From the NCBI RefSeq assembly GCF_017832975.1, contig NZ_JAFIBI010000001.1:2604001-2668000 (forward strand): a stretch of DNA of 64,000 nt. The letters run 5' to 3'. The notes under the pieces are model-generated. The model was not told the origin of the DNA, searched no databases, and saw nothing but the letters and a program-made list of their open reading frames with translations. This document shows positions 25,330-35,010 of this stretch, piece after piece (positions within the stretch are counted from its first letter, which is position 1; each line of letters starts with the position of its first letter). The position numbers and the translations under genes are program-made. Source of the DNA: Arthrobacter sp. PvP023 (lineage in GTDB: Bacteria; Actinomycetota; Actinomycetes; Actinomycetales; Micrococcaceae).

Positions 25330-26892
25330 TCACTGCTGCTGCTCCGTCTGGCGGTCGCGCCAGTTGCTTTCGACCGGCCACACTGAAACGCGTTCCCGGA
25401 CGGTGACGGACGGCCTTGGCAGGGCTTCCACCGGAACCTCCGGAGAGTCAGAGAGCACCCAGGTGTCCTTGGACCCGCCGCCCTGGCTGGAATTGACGAT
25501 CAGCGAACCCTCCTTGAGGGCCACGCGTGTCAGTCCGCCGGGGAGCACCCAGACGTCGTCGCCGTCGTTGACGGCAAACGGCCGCAGGTCAACGTGCCGA
25601 GGGCCAAACTTATCACCGCTGAGGGTGGGAACCGTAGACAGCTGCAGGACCGGCTGGGCAATCCAGCCCCGGGGGTCGGCGATGACGCGCTTGCGCAGCG
25701 CGTCGAGTTCCTCCTTGGACGCATCGGGCCCGATGACCAGGCCCTTGCCGCCGGACCCGTCCACCGGCTTGACCACCAGTTCATCCAGCCTGTCCAGGAC
25801 GTGCTCGCGCGCCTCCTTCTCCTCCAGCCGGAACGTGTCCACGTTGGCGATCACGGGTTCTTCGTTGAGGTAGTAGCGGATGAGGTCCGGCACGTAGCTG
25901 TAGACGAGCTTGTCGTCAGCCACGCCGTTGCCCACGGCATTGGCGATGGTCACGCCTCCGGCACGGGCCGCATTCACCAGGCCCGGGCAGCCCAGCATGG
26001 AATCGGCCCGGAACTGCAGCGGATCGAGGAAGTCGTCGTCGATCCGCTTGTAGATGACGTCAACGCGCTGTTCGCCGGCGGTGGTCCGCATGTACACCCT
26101 GTTGCCGCGGCAGATCAGGTCACGGCCCTCCACAAGTTCAACGCCCATGAGACCGGCAAGCAGCGTGTGCTCGAAATATGCGCTGTTGAACACGCCGGGG
26201 GTAAGGACCACTACCGTGGGGTCGTCGACGCCGGAGGGCGCCGTCTTGCGCAGGGCGGAAAGCAACCGGCGCGGGTACTCCTCCACCGGACGGATCAGCT
26301 GCTGGCCGAAAGCCTCAGGCAGGCCCTTGGCCATGGCCCGGCGGTTTTCCAGCACATAGCTGACGCCGGACGGGACGCGCACGTTGTCTTCGAGCACCCG
26401 GAATGTTCCCGCAGCGTCGCGGACGACGTCGATGCCGGAGATGTGCACGCGGACGCCGCCGGCCGGCTCGAAGCCATGGACCTGGCGGTGGAAGTGGGCA
26501 CTCGTGGTGACGAGCTGGCGCGGAATGACGCCGTCAGCCACCACGGTCATCTTGTCGTAGACATCGTTGAGGAAGGCCTCCAGGGCGCGGACCCGCTGGG
26601 CCACACCCTTCTCCAGGACGGTCCATTCGTCGGCCGGGATCACGCGGGGGACGATATCCAGCGGAAACGGGCGTTCCTCCCCTGCGAAGTCGAAGGTAAC
26701 ACCGCGGTCCAGGAAAGTCCTGGCCATCGAATCGGCCCGGGCGGTCACATCGGTGAGGGAAAGCTCACGGAGAGCCCCGGCGACCTGCCCGTAGGACTTC
26801 CTGGCTTCTTGGCCGGGGGTGAACATCTCGTCGTAGGCACCGGTGCGGCCGGCGGCCTCGGAGTAATCCTGGAATAGGTCAGACATGGTCAT
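25330..26892 (-). CDS. Circularly permuted ATP-grasp protein
   Basis: The 520-residue protein belongs to the circularly permuted ATP-grasp family. Visible landmarks are the N-terminal DEMFTPGQEARKSYGQV region, VHISGIDVVRD, SYVLENRRAM, VVLTPGVFNSAYFEHTLLA, ELVVKPVDGSGGKGLVIG (Gly-rich nucleotide loop) and the C-terminal HVDLRPFAVNDGDDVWVLPGG. ATP-grasp enzymes ligate a carboxylate to an amine or thiol with ATP. ATG at 26892 has AAGGTGG 7 nt upstream; a second ATG is 6 nt inside. It heads an operon with alpha-E and transglutaminase genes, a set predicted to make and process a peptide or peptide-like bond. Confidence 0.9.
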   Translation of the reverse strand: MTMSDLFQDYSEAAGRTGAYDEMFTPGQEARKSYGQVAGALRELSLTDVTARADSMARTFLDRGVTFDFAGEERPFPLDIVPRVIPADEWTVLEKGVAQRVRALEAFLNDVYDKMTVVADGVIPRQLVTTSAHFHRQVHGFEPAGGVRVHISGIDVVRDAAGTFRVLEDNVRVPSGVSYVLENRRAMAKGLPEAFGQQLIRPVEEYPRRLLSALRKTAPSGVDDPTVVVLTPGVFNSAYFEHTLLAGLMGVELVEGRDLICRGNRVYMRTTAGEQRVDVIYKRIDDDFLDPLQFRADSMLGCPGLVNAARAGGVTIANAVGNGVADDKLVYSYVPDLIRYYLNEEPVIANVDTFRLEEKEAREHVLDRLDELVVKPVDGSGGKGLVIGPDASKEELDALRKRVIADPRGWIAQPVLQLSTVPTLSGDKFGPRHVDLRPFAVNDGDDVWVLPGGLTRVALKEGSLIVNSSQGGGSKDTWVLSDSPEVPVEALPRPSVTVRERVSVWPVESNWRDRQTEQQQ

Positions 26893-27000
26893 TAGCCAAC
26901 CACCTTTTTGTTTCGAATTCATTACTGATGCCCATTGTGGCGTGTTGGCGCCACCCCCGCCGGTTCGTGTTTTTCCGCACTGTTCCGGCAGAGTATGTGA

Positions 27001-28131
27001 GTGCCCTTGCCCAGATTCCCCGCCGCCCCTGAGGGACGGATCTCCGCACGGATCCCACCCCTGGTGCCGGGACTGCTCGCTGCCGTTCTCGCCGTCGGGG
27101 TGGCCTTTACCGTACACGCAATGGTGCCGGTCCTGCCCGCCATGACCGCCGCCGTCGTCCTCGGCCTGCTCGCCGCGAATCTTCCCGGCACGGGAACGTG
27201 GACGGCGGGACGTGGGCGCGCCGGGCTCGACTTCGCCGGCAAGCACCTGATGAGGGCCGGAATTGTGTTCCTGGGGCTAAAAGTCAGCGTGATGGATGTC
27301 CTGGGCCTCGGCTGGCAGTCGCTGCTGCTGATCGCGGGCGTGGTTCTGGCAAGCTTCGCCGGTACCTACGGGATATCGCGGGCGTTCCGGCTGACCCGCG
27401 ACGCCTCCCTGCTCATCGCCACCGGCTTCTCAATCTGCGGGGCCTCGGCTATTGGTGCGATGGCGGCGGTCCGCAGGATCCGCCACGTGGACACAGTCCT
27501 CCCGGTAGCTCTGGTCACGCTGTGCGGCACGCTCGCCATCGGTGTCCTGCCGCTCCTGCTGCACCCCTTGGATCTAACTCCTGAGGTTTTCGGTGCCTGG
27601 ACCGGGGCGTCGGTGCATGACGTCGGCCAGGTGGTGGCCACCGCGCAGACCGCCGGAACCGGGGCCCTGGCCATCGCCGTCGTGGTCAAGCTGACACGGG
27701 TGATCCTCCTGGCCCCCATTGTGGCGGCAGCGGGCATCCACCAGAGGGCGGCCCTCAGCCGCGGAGCGAACGCAGCCGCCTGGAACGGAGCCGCCCGGAA
27801 CGGAGCCGAACCTGCCCGTGCAGCCAAGCCCTTACCCGACATCGACGGCGCGGACGTCAGGATGCCGCCGATTGTTCCGCTGTTCGTCATCGGCTTTGTG
27901 GCCATGGTGGGTTTGCGGTCAACGGGGTGGCTGTCCCCCGGGTGGCTGGAGGCGGGGGCCGCCCTGCAGGACGTTCTGCTGGGCATGGCACTCTTCGGCC
28001 TGGGCTCTGCGGTTCGAGTGCAAACCCTGCTCCACACCGGTGCCAGGGCGCTGCTGGCAGCCCTGGCGGCATGGCTTCTTATTGCCGCACTGGGCCTTGG
28101 GGCAGCCGTGCTCATCATTCAGCCGCACTGA
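27001..28131 (+). CDS. YeiH/UPF0324 family membrane protein (putative sulfate exporter)
   Basis: The 376-residue protein is highly hydrophobic, with around ten membrane segments. It carries family features including LMRAGIVFLGLKVS, FSICGASAIGAMAAV and TGASVHDVGQVVATA. Members are called putative sulfate exporters, but transport has not been shown for most. An Ala/Asn/Gly-rich insertion lies at about 257-283 between membrane segments. The start is GTG at 27001, close to a preceding divergent operon. Substrate is not certain. Confidence 0.88.
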   Translation: MPLPRFPAAPEGRISARIPPLVPGLLAAVLAVGVAFTVHAMVPVLPAMTAAVVLGLLAANLPGTGTWTAGRGRAGLDFAGKHLMRAGIVFLGLKVSVMDVLGLGWQSLLLIAGVVLASFAGTYGISRAFRLTRDASLLIATGFSICGASAIGAMAAVRRIRHVDTVLPVALVTLCGTLAIGVLPLLLHPLDLTPEVFGAWTGASVHDVGQVVATAQTAGTGALAIAVVVKLTRVILLAPIVAAAGIHQRAALSRGANAAAWNGAARNGAEPARAAKPLPDIDGADVRMPPIVPLFVIGFVAMVGLRSTGWLSPGWLEAGAALQDVLLGMALFGLGSAVRVQTLLHTGARALLAALAAWLLIAALGLGAAVLIIQPH

Positions 28132-28177
28132 TCGCCCGGCCGCAGGGACGGTCCGGCCCGGCCCATGATTCAATAGC

Positions 28178-30799
28178 GTGGTGTCGAATGAGAACCTGCA
28201 ACGCGATGAAGCGGCAAACCGCTCAGCCCTGATCACCACCCACAGCTATGACGTGTCCCTCGACGTCCGCCAGGCGCAGGATCCGGGGGTCACGGGTTAC
28301 ACGAGCCGCAGCATCATCACGTTTTCGGCCCGGGAACCCGGCGGGTCCACTTTTCTGGACTTCATCAGCAGCGAGGTGCACAGCGTCTTCCTGAACGGCA
28401 AGGGGCTTTCGGTCACCGACGTAGTGGACGGCTCCCGCATCCGGCTGGACAACCTGCAGGCAGAAAACCAGGTGACCGTCACGGGAACAGCCCTCTACAG
28501 CACCTCCGGCGAAGGCATGCACCGTTTCTTCGATCCGGCCGACGGCCAGTGCTACCTCTACACCCAGTACGAACCGGCCGACGCCCGAAGGGTGTTCGCA
28601 AACTTTGAACAGCCGGACCTCAAAGCTGAGTTCACCTTCCATGTGATGGCTCTGTCCGACTGGCAGGTGGCCTCGAACGGCGCCGAGGCCGGCCGCACGC
28701 AACTCACGAGCGACCCCGCAACGAGCCGCTGGGACTTCGCGCCGACGCAGCGGATGTCCACATACATCACCACGGTGCTGGCGGGACCGTACTTCAAGGC
28801 GGAGGACCACTGGAGCGGAACACTGGAGGACGGCACCGCCCTCGAGGTCCCGCTGGCCCTGTACTGCCGCGCTTCCATGGCCGGATCCTTTGACACCGGG
28901 CACCTCTTCCAGCTCACCAAGCAGGGGCTGGGCTTCTTCAACGGCCTCTTCGACTATCCGTATCCGTGGGGCAAATACGACCAGGCCTTTGTGCCGGAGT
29001 ACAACCTCGGCGCCATGGAGAACCCCGGGCTGGTCACCTTCACCGATAACTACGTCTTCACGTCCCGGGCAGCCGATTCCCAGTACCAGGCCCGCGCCAA
29101 CACCCTGATGCACGAAATGGCGCACATGTGGTTCGGCGACCTCGTCACCATGCAATGGTGGAACGATCTCTGGCTCAAGGAGTCCTTTGCCGACTACATG
29201 GGCACCCTCGGCGTTGACCGCGCCACGGACTGGGATACGGCCTGGGTGAACTTCGCCAACAACCGCAAGGCCTGGGCCTATGTCCAGGACCAGCTGCCCA
29301 CCACCCACCCGATCGTGGCCGACATTCCGGACCTCGAGGCGGCCAAGCAGAACTTCGACGGCATCACTTACGCCAAGGGTGCGTCCGTTCTGAAGCAACT
29401 GGTGGCCTACGTCGGCTTCGAAGCATTCATCGCCGGCTCGCGCCGGTACTTCCGGGACCATGCGTACGGCAACACCACGCTCACCGACCTGCTGGCGGCC
29501 CTGGGCGAGGCGTCAGGCCGCGACCTGGCACTCTGGGCCCGGCAGTGGCTCCAGACCTCGGGGATTTCCACCGTATCTGCCGAGATCAAAGAGCACGACG
29601 GCGTGCTGGGCCCGGTAACCCTCGTCCAGGACGCGGTGGACCCCGCCACGGGACGCCAGGAACTGCGCCCCCATCGGCTCCGCGTCGGCCTCTACGATTT
29701 CGACGCCGACGGCCTGCTGGTCCGCGTGGACAGCGTGGAAACTGACCTGACCGGCCGGAGCACGGTCGTCCCGGAGCTTGAGGGCAAGCCGGTGCCGGCG
29801 CTCCTCCTGGTCAACGACGACGACCTCAGCTACGTGAAGGTGCGGTTTGATCCGCGCTCCGAGGCGACGGCGCGCGCGTCCCTGGGCGCCCTGCAGGATC
29901 CGATGGCGCGGGCGCTGTGCTGGACGGCACTCTGGGACGCGGCACGCGACGCTGTGGCACCGGCGGACCGCTACGTTGCAGCCGTGGAAGCCTTTGGTCC
30001 TGCCGAAACGGGCATCGGTGTCCTGCTGAACGTGCTGGGCAACGCTTCAACCGCCATCGACCGGTATGTCCCCGCGTCCCGGCGGGCTGCCGTCAGGGAC
30101 GGTTTCCTGGAGGTGGCTGCCCGGGAACTCAGCGCAGCCCGGCCCGGTTCGGACCACCAGCTGGCCTGGGCAAGGAGCCTCGCCAGTACAAGCAGGAAGA
30201 CAGCAGGACGGCTTGACCTCGTAAGGGGAATCCTGGACGGCACAACCGTGCTCGAAGGCCTTGCCGTCGACCCGGAGCTGCGCTGGAGCCTGTGGCACGC
30301 CCTGGCAGCGAACGGACAGGCAACCGAGGCCGAACTGGACGCCGAACTTGGCCGTGACACGACCGCCTCCGGCCGTGCCGGCCATGCCACTGCGCTGGCA
30401 GCCCGCCCCGAGGCCGCGGTCAAAGCCGCTGCGTGGGACGCCGCCGTCAGGGGCACCGCGCTCTCCAACCTGCTGCTCAGCGCCACGATCGCAGGCTTCA
30501 ACACGGCACCTGACGGCCTGCTGGAGCCGTTCGTGGAACCCTACTTCGAATGCCTGGAAGGCGTCTGGGCGGAGCGCAGCATAGAGATCGCCAGCCGGAT
30601 TGTCCGCGGGCTCTACCCGGCAGGACAAGACCTCGACGGCGGCAGTCCGGACACGAATGCCGTGATTGTCCTGACGGACGGCTGGCTCGCGGGGCATCCG
30701 GATGCCCCGCGCGCGCTGCGCCGGATCATCATTGAGCAGCGGAGCCACCTGCACCGTGCCCTTTCGGCACAGGCAGCCGCGCTGCCGCACGCCTCCTAG
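28178..30799 (+). CDS. pepN: Aminopeptidase N (M1 family)
   Basis: The 873-residue enzyme is a cytoplasmic zinc aminopeptidase. Its exopeptidase motif GAMEN and the zinc site HEMAH (His312, His316) with the third ligand Glu335 in NDLWLKESFADYMG are present, and the C-terminal ERAP1-like helical domain is full length, as expected for actinobacterial PepN. It removes N-terminal residues from peptides. GTG codons at 28178 and 28181 are both possible starts. It is convergent with the lipoate-ligase-like gene. Confidence 0.95.
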   Translation: MVSNENLQRDEAANRSALITTHSYDVSLDVRQAQDPGVTGYTSRSIITFSAREPGGSTFLDFISSEVHSVFLNGKGLSVTDVVDGSRIRLDNLQAENQVTVTGTALYSTSGEGMHRFFDPADGQCYLYTQYEPADARRVFANFEQPDLKAEFTFHVMALSDWQVASNGAEAGRTQLTSDPATSRWDFAPTQRMSTYITTVLAGPYFKAEDHWSGTLEDGTALEVPLALYCRASMAGSFDTGHLFQLTKQGLGFFNGLFDYPYPWGKYDQAFVPEYNLGAMENPGLVTFTDNYVFTSRAADSQYQARANTLMHEMAHMWFGDLVTMQWWNDLWLKESFADYMGTLGVDRATDWDTAWVNFANNRKAWAYVQDQLPTTHPIVADIPDLEAAKQNFDGITYAKGASVLKQLVAYVGFEAFIAGSRRYFRDHAYGNTTLTDLLAALGEASGRDLALWARQWLQTSGISTVSAEIKEHDGVLGPVTLVQDAVDPATGRQELRPHRLRVGLYDFDADGLLVRVDSVETDLTGRSTVVPELEGKPVPALLLVNDDDLSYVKVRFDPRSEATARASLGALQDPMARALCWTALWDAARDAVAPADRYVAAVEAFGPAETGIGVLLNVLGNASTAIDRYVPASRRAAVRDGFLEVAARELSAARPGSDHQLAWARSLASTSRKTAGRLDLVRGILDGTTVLEGLAVDPELRWSLWHALAANGQATEAELDAELGRDTTASGRAGHATALAARPEAAVKAAAWDAAVRGTALSNLLLSATIAGFNTAPDGLLEPFVEPYFECLEGVWAERSIEIASRIVRGLYPAGQDLDGGSPDTNAVIVLTDGWLAGHPDAPRALRRIIIEQRSHLHRALSAQAAALPHAS

Positions 30800-30820
30800 T
30801 TCTTCCGGATCCGGAGAGCT

Positions 30821-31930
30821 CTAAGGCACCCGGTGCAGCCACTCCTCGGTGCCGAACTTGGCCGCCACGCGCTCATGGGCGGCGGCAAGTTCGGCCTCCG
30901 TCAGGACTGACGGCGTGGCCCCGTACAGGCCGCTGAAGACATCCATCATGGCCTCCACGATGTCAGCCCGGGCCAGGCCGGTCTGACGGCGCAGCGGATC
31001 CACGCGCTTCTTGGCACTGGTGGTGCCTTTATCCGAAAGCTTTTCCTTGCCGATCCGCAACACCTCCACCATCTTGTCGGCGTCGATGTCATAGCTCATG
31101 GTCACGTGGTGCAGCATGCCACCGTTTGCGAGGCGCTTCTGGGCCGCACCGCCGATCTTGCCCTGTTCCGTGGCAATATCGTTAAGCGGTACATAGAAGG
31201 CGCTGATGCCCAGTTTCTCCAGTGCAGCCATGACCCAGGCGTCCAGGAACGCGTAGGAATCGGCGAAGCTGATGCCGTCCACCAGGGTCTGCGGAAGGTA
31301 CAGCGAGTAGGTGATGCAGTTGCCTGCTTCCATGAACATGGCTCCCCCGCCGCTGATGCGGCGGACCACGCTGATGCCGTGACGTGCCACGCCGTCGGGG
31401 TGGACCTCATTCCGGACCGACTGGAAACTGCCGATCACCACGGACGGCTCCTCCCAGTCCCAGAAGCGGAGCGTGGGATTCCGGCGCCCTGCGCCCACTT
31501 CCTCGGTGAGGACCTCGTCCAGGGCGACATTGACGTGCGTCGGCAGCACGGACGGGGCAATGACGTTCCAGTGGTGGTCCCCCCAGCCTGTCGCCTTCGC
31601 CAGCGCACGGCGTACGGCGATGGACACGGCATCGGCGGAGAAACCAAAAAGGACGGCATCCTCGGGCAGGGCCGCGTTCACAGCGGCCGAGATATCCGCG
31701 GCCGTGGCCGTTTCCGATAGGCCCGTCAGGGCACGGTTGATGTCGAGTAGCGCTTCGTCGGGTTCCAGGAAGAAGTCACCACTGACGGAAACATGTGAGA
31801 AGTGTCCGCCCACGACGTTGAAATCCACCACCACAAGCTTCCCGCCAGGAACCTTGTACTCACCATGGCGACGGCCGCCGTCGTCGTGCGTGCCGTCCGC
31901 CGGACGGGTCTCAAAAGGAGGAATTGTCAT
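30821..31930 (-). CDS. Lipoate-protein ligase A family protein with N-terminal accessory domain
   Basis: The 369-residue protein has the biotin/lipoate ligase fold in its C-terminal two thirds: RRISGGGAMFMEAGNCITYSLYLP and the lysine loop in GKIGGAAQKRLANGGMLHH. These enzymes attach lipoate or octanoate to carrier lysines. The N-terminal part (about 25-110, EYKVPGGKLVVVDFNVVGGHF) looks like the accessory domain that usually follows the catalytic domain, so the order is permuted. ATG at 31930 is the first start near the lipoate domain; the ribosome site is weak. The gene begins just after the rpmE2 terminator. It could be a lipoate ligase or an octanoyl transferase. Confidence 0.8.
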   Translation of the reverse strand: MTIPPFETRPADGTHDDGGRRHGEYKVPGGKLVVVDFNVVGGHFSHVSVSGDFFLEPDEALLDINRALTGLSETATAADISAAVNAALPEDAVLFGFSADAVSIAVRRALAKATGWGDHHWNVIAPSVLPTHVNVALDEVLTEEVGAGRRNPTLRFWDWEEPSVVIGSFQSVRNEVHPDGVARHGISVVRRISGGGAMFMEAGNCITYSLYLPQTLVDGISFADSYAFLDAWVMAALEKLGISAFYVPLNDIATEQGKIGGAAQKRLANGGMLHHVTMSYDIDADKMVEVLRIGKEKLSDKGTTSAKKRVDPLRRQTGLARADIVEAMMDVFSGLYGATPSVLTEAELAAAHERVAAKFGTEEWLHRVP

Positions 31931-31956
31931 GCAACCCATCCTGCCCCAACAACGCA

Positions 31957-31997
31957 AAAGCCCGCATCTTCCAGAAGTTCCGGAAGATGCGGGCTTT
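31957..31997 (-). terminator. Intrinsic terminator of rpmE2
   Basis: A perfect 16-bp inverted repeat (arms AAAGCCCGCATCTTCC and complement, 9-nt loop) lies after the rpmE2 stop. On the minus strand it ends in a T-run (TTTTGCG), as expected for an intrinsic terminator. Confidence 0.85.
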
Positions 31998-32021
31998 CCA
32001 ATTGACCTTGGGGAGAAGTTG

Positions 32022-32279
32022 TTACTTCTTGCCGCCGAAGCCCTTGAAGCGAGCGTTGAAGCGCTCGACGCGGCCTGCAGAGTCCATGATGCGCTGCTTG
32101 CCCGTGTAGAACGGGTGGGACTCGGAGGAGATTTCGACGTCGATGACCGGGTAGGTGTTCCCGTCTTCCCACTCGATGGTCTTCTTGGAAGACACGGTGG
32201 ACTTGGTCAGGAACTTGACGCCGGAAGCCAGGTCGTTGAATACAACAGCTTCGTACTTCGGGTGGGTATTGGACTTCAT
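32022..32279 (-). CDS. rpmE2: 50S ribosomal protein L31 type B
   Basis: The 85-residue protein begins [16 protein letters not shown] and has the [27 protein letters not shown] segment typical of L31. It has no CxxC pairs, so it is the zinc-independent type B form. ATG at 32279 with AAAGGTCC upstream was chosen; the frame upstream lacks L31 similarity. I saw no Zur-type box in the 170 nt upstream. It is followed by a strong terminator. Confidence 0.95.
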
Positions 32280-32456
32280 AATTGGACCTTTGTTCGCACA
32301 ACTGGATTTTGCCAGTTGCCAGGTATGAATGGGATGGGGCCGCAGGACAACGATGGATGCCACAAGCTTGCAAACACCGGGAGTCCGGACCAACACTCAA
32401 TCCTAGCCTAAACAGGCTCCCGGCACGAAACGGGTGGAAAGCGCGGGCGGGCGGCG

Positions 32457-33266
32457 TCAGTCCTTCGGGCGCAGTTCCCAGAACGCGACGGCGGAAGCAG
32501 CCGCAACGTTGAGCGAGTCAACCCCGGCCCGCATGGGAATCCTGACGGCGAGGTCCACGGCGGAAAGCGTCTCCGGGCTCATGCCCGCCCCTTCCGTGCC
32601 GAGAACCAGGGCTAGCTTGTCCAGATCCCGGGCGGCAAGTTCGTCGACGTCCACGGCGTCGTCGGTGAGCTCCATGGCCGCCACGGTGAAACCCTGTTCC
32701 TGAAGCACGGCAAGGTCGCCCGGCCACGACTCCAGCCGGGCCCACGGGACCTGGAACACCGTGCCCATGCTCACGCGGACACTGCGCCGGTACAGGGGGT
32801 CGCCGCACCGCGGCGAGACCAGAACTGCGTCCACGCCCAAGGCGGCCGCGGACCGGAAGATGGCACCGACATTCGTGTGGTCCACGATGTCCTCGAGGAC
32901 AGCCACCCGGCGCGCGCCGGCCAGCAGTTCGGGCAGCGGCACGGGCGACGGACGGTGCATGGCCGCCATGGCCCCGCGGTGCAGGTGGAATCCGGTGATG
33001 TCTTCCAGCAGGGCGGCGCTGCCTATATAGACCGGAACGTCCGGGAACCGGTCGAAGACGTCGCTGAGGTCCTCAAGCCATTTCTCCGCAAGAAAGAAGG
33101 ACCGCGGCTGGTGGCCGGCCGCCAGGGCACGCCGGAGCACACGCGACGATTCCGCGATGTACATGCCTTCAGCGGGCTCCCGGAGCTTGCGGAGGTGCAC
33201 GTCCGTCAGCCGGGTGTAGTCGGAGACACGCGGATCGTCAGCGGATTGGAGATGGTGGAAAGTCAC
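32457..33266 (-). CDS. SpoU/TrmH-family RNA 2'-O-methyltransferase
   Basis: The 269-residue protein has an N-terminal RNA-binding region and the SPOUT knot: DIVDHTNVGAIFRSAAALGVDAVL, LVLGTEGAGMSPETL and RIPMRAGVDSLNVAAASAVAFWEL. It transfers methyl groups from SAM to ribose 2'-OH of tRNA or rRNA. It is 19 nt downstream of the TauE-like gene in the same direction and probably co-transcribed. The exact RNA target is not clear. Confidence 0.92.
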   Translation of the reverse strand: MTFHHLQSADDPRVSDYTRLTDVHLRKLREPAEGMYIAESSRVLRRALAAGHQPRSFFLAEKWLEDLSDVFDRFPDVPVYIGSAALLEDITGFHLHRGAMAAMHRPSPVPLPELLAGARRVAVLEDIVDHTNVGAIFRSAAALGVDAVLVSPRCGDPLYRRSVRVSMGTVFQVPWARLESWPGDLAVLQEQGFTVAAMELTDDAVDVDELAARDLDKLALVLGTEGAGMSPETLSAVDLAVRIPMRAGVDSLNVAAASAVAFWELRPKD

Positions 33267-33285
33267 TGGACATCATTTCGGCCGG

Positions 33286-34071
33286 TCATTTGAGCAGGTT
33301 TGCGATCATGAAGCCCAGCGCCACAAGGCCGAGCGCAAAGATGACTCCACGCAGCACCGGCGGTGACAGCCTTCGGCCCACTTTGGATCCGACAACGCCT
33401 CCGATCAGGGAGCTTACCGCGATGATTCCCACGACGGCCCAGTTGATGCGGCCAAAAGCGAAGAGCAAGTAGGACGCCGCGGCCACAATGTTCACGCCCA
33501 GCACAAGGATGTTCTTCATGGCATTGGCGTTCTGGATGGTTCCGGTCATGAATACACCCAGAATCCCTACCAGCAGTATGCCCTGCGCGGCCACGAAATA
33601 ACCGCCGTAGACGCCTGCCAGATAAACCAGCACGATCAGCAGCACGCCGTGGCGTTTGTCCCTTATGGCGTGCTCCGGGTTGGCTTCCCGGTTCCTTACC
33701 CACTGCTGGAGCCGGGGCTGGAAGACCACCATGAGGAGGGCGAGCACAATCAAGGCAGGGGCGGCGTAGTGGAACACCTTTTCCGGGAGATGCAGGAGCA
33801 GCCAGGCGCCACTGATGCCGCCCAGCAGCGATGCAGGCAACAGGCGGAGCAGCTGCTTGCCCCGGCCCGCGAGTTCCTTCCGGTAGCCCCAGGCGCCCGC
33901 GGCGTTTCCCGCCACCAGGCCCATGGCATTGCTGATGGAGGCTGTTACCGGGGCAATTCCCAGGGCAATAAGGACAGGGAACGTGACAAGGGTGCCGGAA
34001 CCCACAACACTGTTGATGGTTCCGGCCCACAGCCCCGCAAAGAAAATGAAGACGCCGTTGAGTAACTCCAC
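33286..34071 (-). CDS. TauE/SafE-family sulfite or organic anion permease
   Basis: The 261-residue protein has about eight hydrophobic helices and the family pattern FAGLWAGTINSVVGSGTLVTFPVL near the N-terminus, repeated in a second half (YLAGVYGGYFVAAQGILLVGILG). Members move sulfite, sulfoacetate or other anions outward or inward. It is 18 nt after the ABC ATPase gene and 19 nt before the SpoU gene. The substrate cannot be read from sequence. Confidence 0.9.
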   Translation of the reverse strand: MELLNGVFIFFAGLWAGTINSVVGSGTLVTFPVLIALGIAPVTASISNAMGLVAGNAAGAWGYRKELAGRGKQLLRLLPASLLGGISGAWLLLHLPEKVFHYAAPALIVLALLMVVFQPRLQQWVRNREANPEHAIRDKRHGVLLIVLVYLAGVYGGYFVAAQGILLVGILGVFMTGTIQNANAMKNILVLGVNIVAAASYLLFAFGRINWAVVGIIAVSSLIGGVVGSKVGRRLSPPVLRGVIFALGLVALGFMIANLLK

Positions 34072-34089
34072 GCTCGGATGCCCGCCGGG

Positions 34090-34875
34090 TTAGCGGCGTG
34101 CGGTGGCGGCGTAGCGTCCCGCGTTGACCGTGACGTCGAGGGGCAGCCCGAAGGTGTCACTCAGGTGTTCGGACGTCAGGACGTCGGCGATGGGCCCTGC
34201 GGCCACCACCTGGGCGTCCCGCATCAGCATTGCGTGGGTGAAGCCGGGCGGAACTTCCTCCAGGTGGTGCGTCACCAGCACAATAGCCGGGGCAGTTTCG
34301 TCGCGCGCCAGTTCGCTGAGGCGGTGCACCAGGTCTTCGCGGCCGCCAAGGTCCAGGCCCGCGGCGGGTTCGTCCAGGAGGAGCAGTTCGGGGTCGGTCA
34401 TCAGGGCTCGGGCAATCTGGACCCGTTTCCGTTCGCCTTCGGAGAGGGAGGCGAACGAACGGTTGAGGAGCGGACCCATCCCCCAGTCGTTCAGGAGCCG
34501 GAACGCACGGCGTTCGTCGTCCTTTTCATAGCCTTCGCGCCAGCGTCCGGTCACTCCGTAGGCGGCTGTCACCACAACGTTGAGCACTTTCTCGTGCTCG
34601 GGAATCTGGTTGGCCAGCGCGGCGGAGGACAGGCCGATGCGGGGCCGGAGTTCAAAAACGTCAACAGCCCCCAGCATTTCTTCCAGGATGCCGGCCATAC
34701 CGCTTGTGGGGTGGAGCCGTGCCGCCGCAATCTGGAGCAGAGTGGTCTTGCCGGCGCCGTTGGGTCCGAGGATTACCCAGCGTTCGCCTTCCTTGACCTG
34801 CCAGTCCACTTTGTTGAGGAGCGTTTTGGCTCCGCGGACAACGCTGACGCCAGCCATTTCAAGAACATCACTCAT
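34090..34875 (-). CDS. ABC transporter ATP-binding protein
   Basis: The 261-residue protein has a Walker A (LGPNGAGKTT), the signature SLSEGERKRVQIARAL, Walker B LLLLDEPAAGLDLGG and a His switch (VTHHLEEV). ATG at 34875 has TAGTGT (complement 34884-34889) 8 nt upstream, so it may be leaderless. No permease gene is adjacent; the TauE-like gene follows, 18 nt away. The ModF-like or photorepair-type stand-alone ATPases look similar. Function unknown. Confidence 0.85.
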   Translation of the reverse strand: MSDVLEMAGVSVVRGAKTLLNKVDWQVKEGERWVILGPNGAGKTTLLQIAAARLHPTSGMAGILEEMLGAVDVFELRPRIGLSSAALANQIPEHEKVLNVVVTAAYGVTGRWREGYEKDDERRAFRLLNDWGMGPLLNRSFASLSEGERKRVQIARALMTDPELLLLDEPAAGLDLGGREDLVHRLSELARDETAPAIVLVTHHLEEVPPGFTHAMLMRDAQVVAAGPIADVLTSEHLSDTFGLPLDVTVNAGRYAATARR

Positions 34876-35010
34876 AGGAGTAGACACTAGGACAAAACAG
34901 GGCGCGACTGATAACTGATACACCGCCTGACCGATCGCCGTTGGCGACGCCGCACCGGCCGCGATGAAACGAATTCGGGCGCCGCGAAAGCGCTGGCTAA
35001 GATTGCAGCC

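Noticed and set aside
32280..32456. Zur box upstream of rpmE2
   Set aside because: L31 type B genes are often zinc controlled, but I found no AT-rich Zur-type palindrome in this region.
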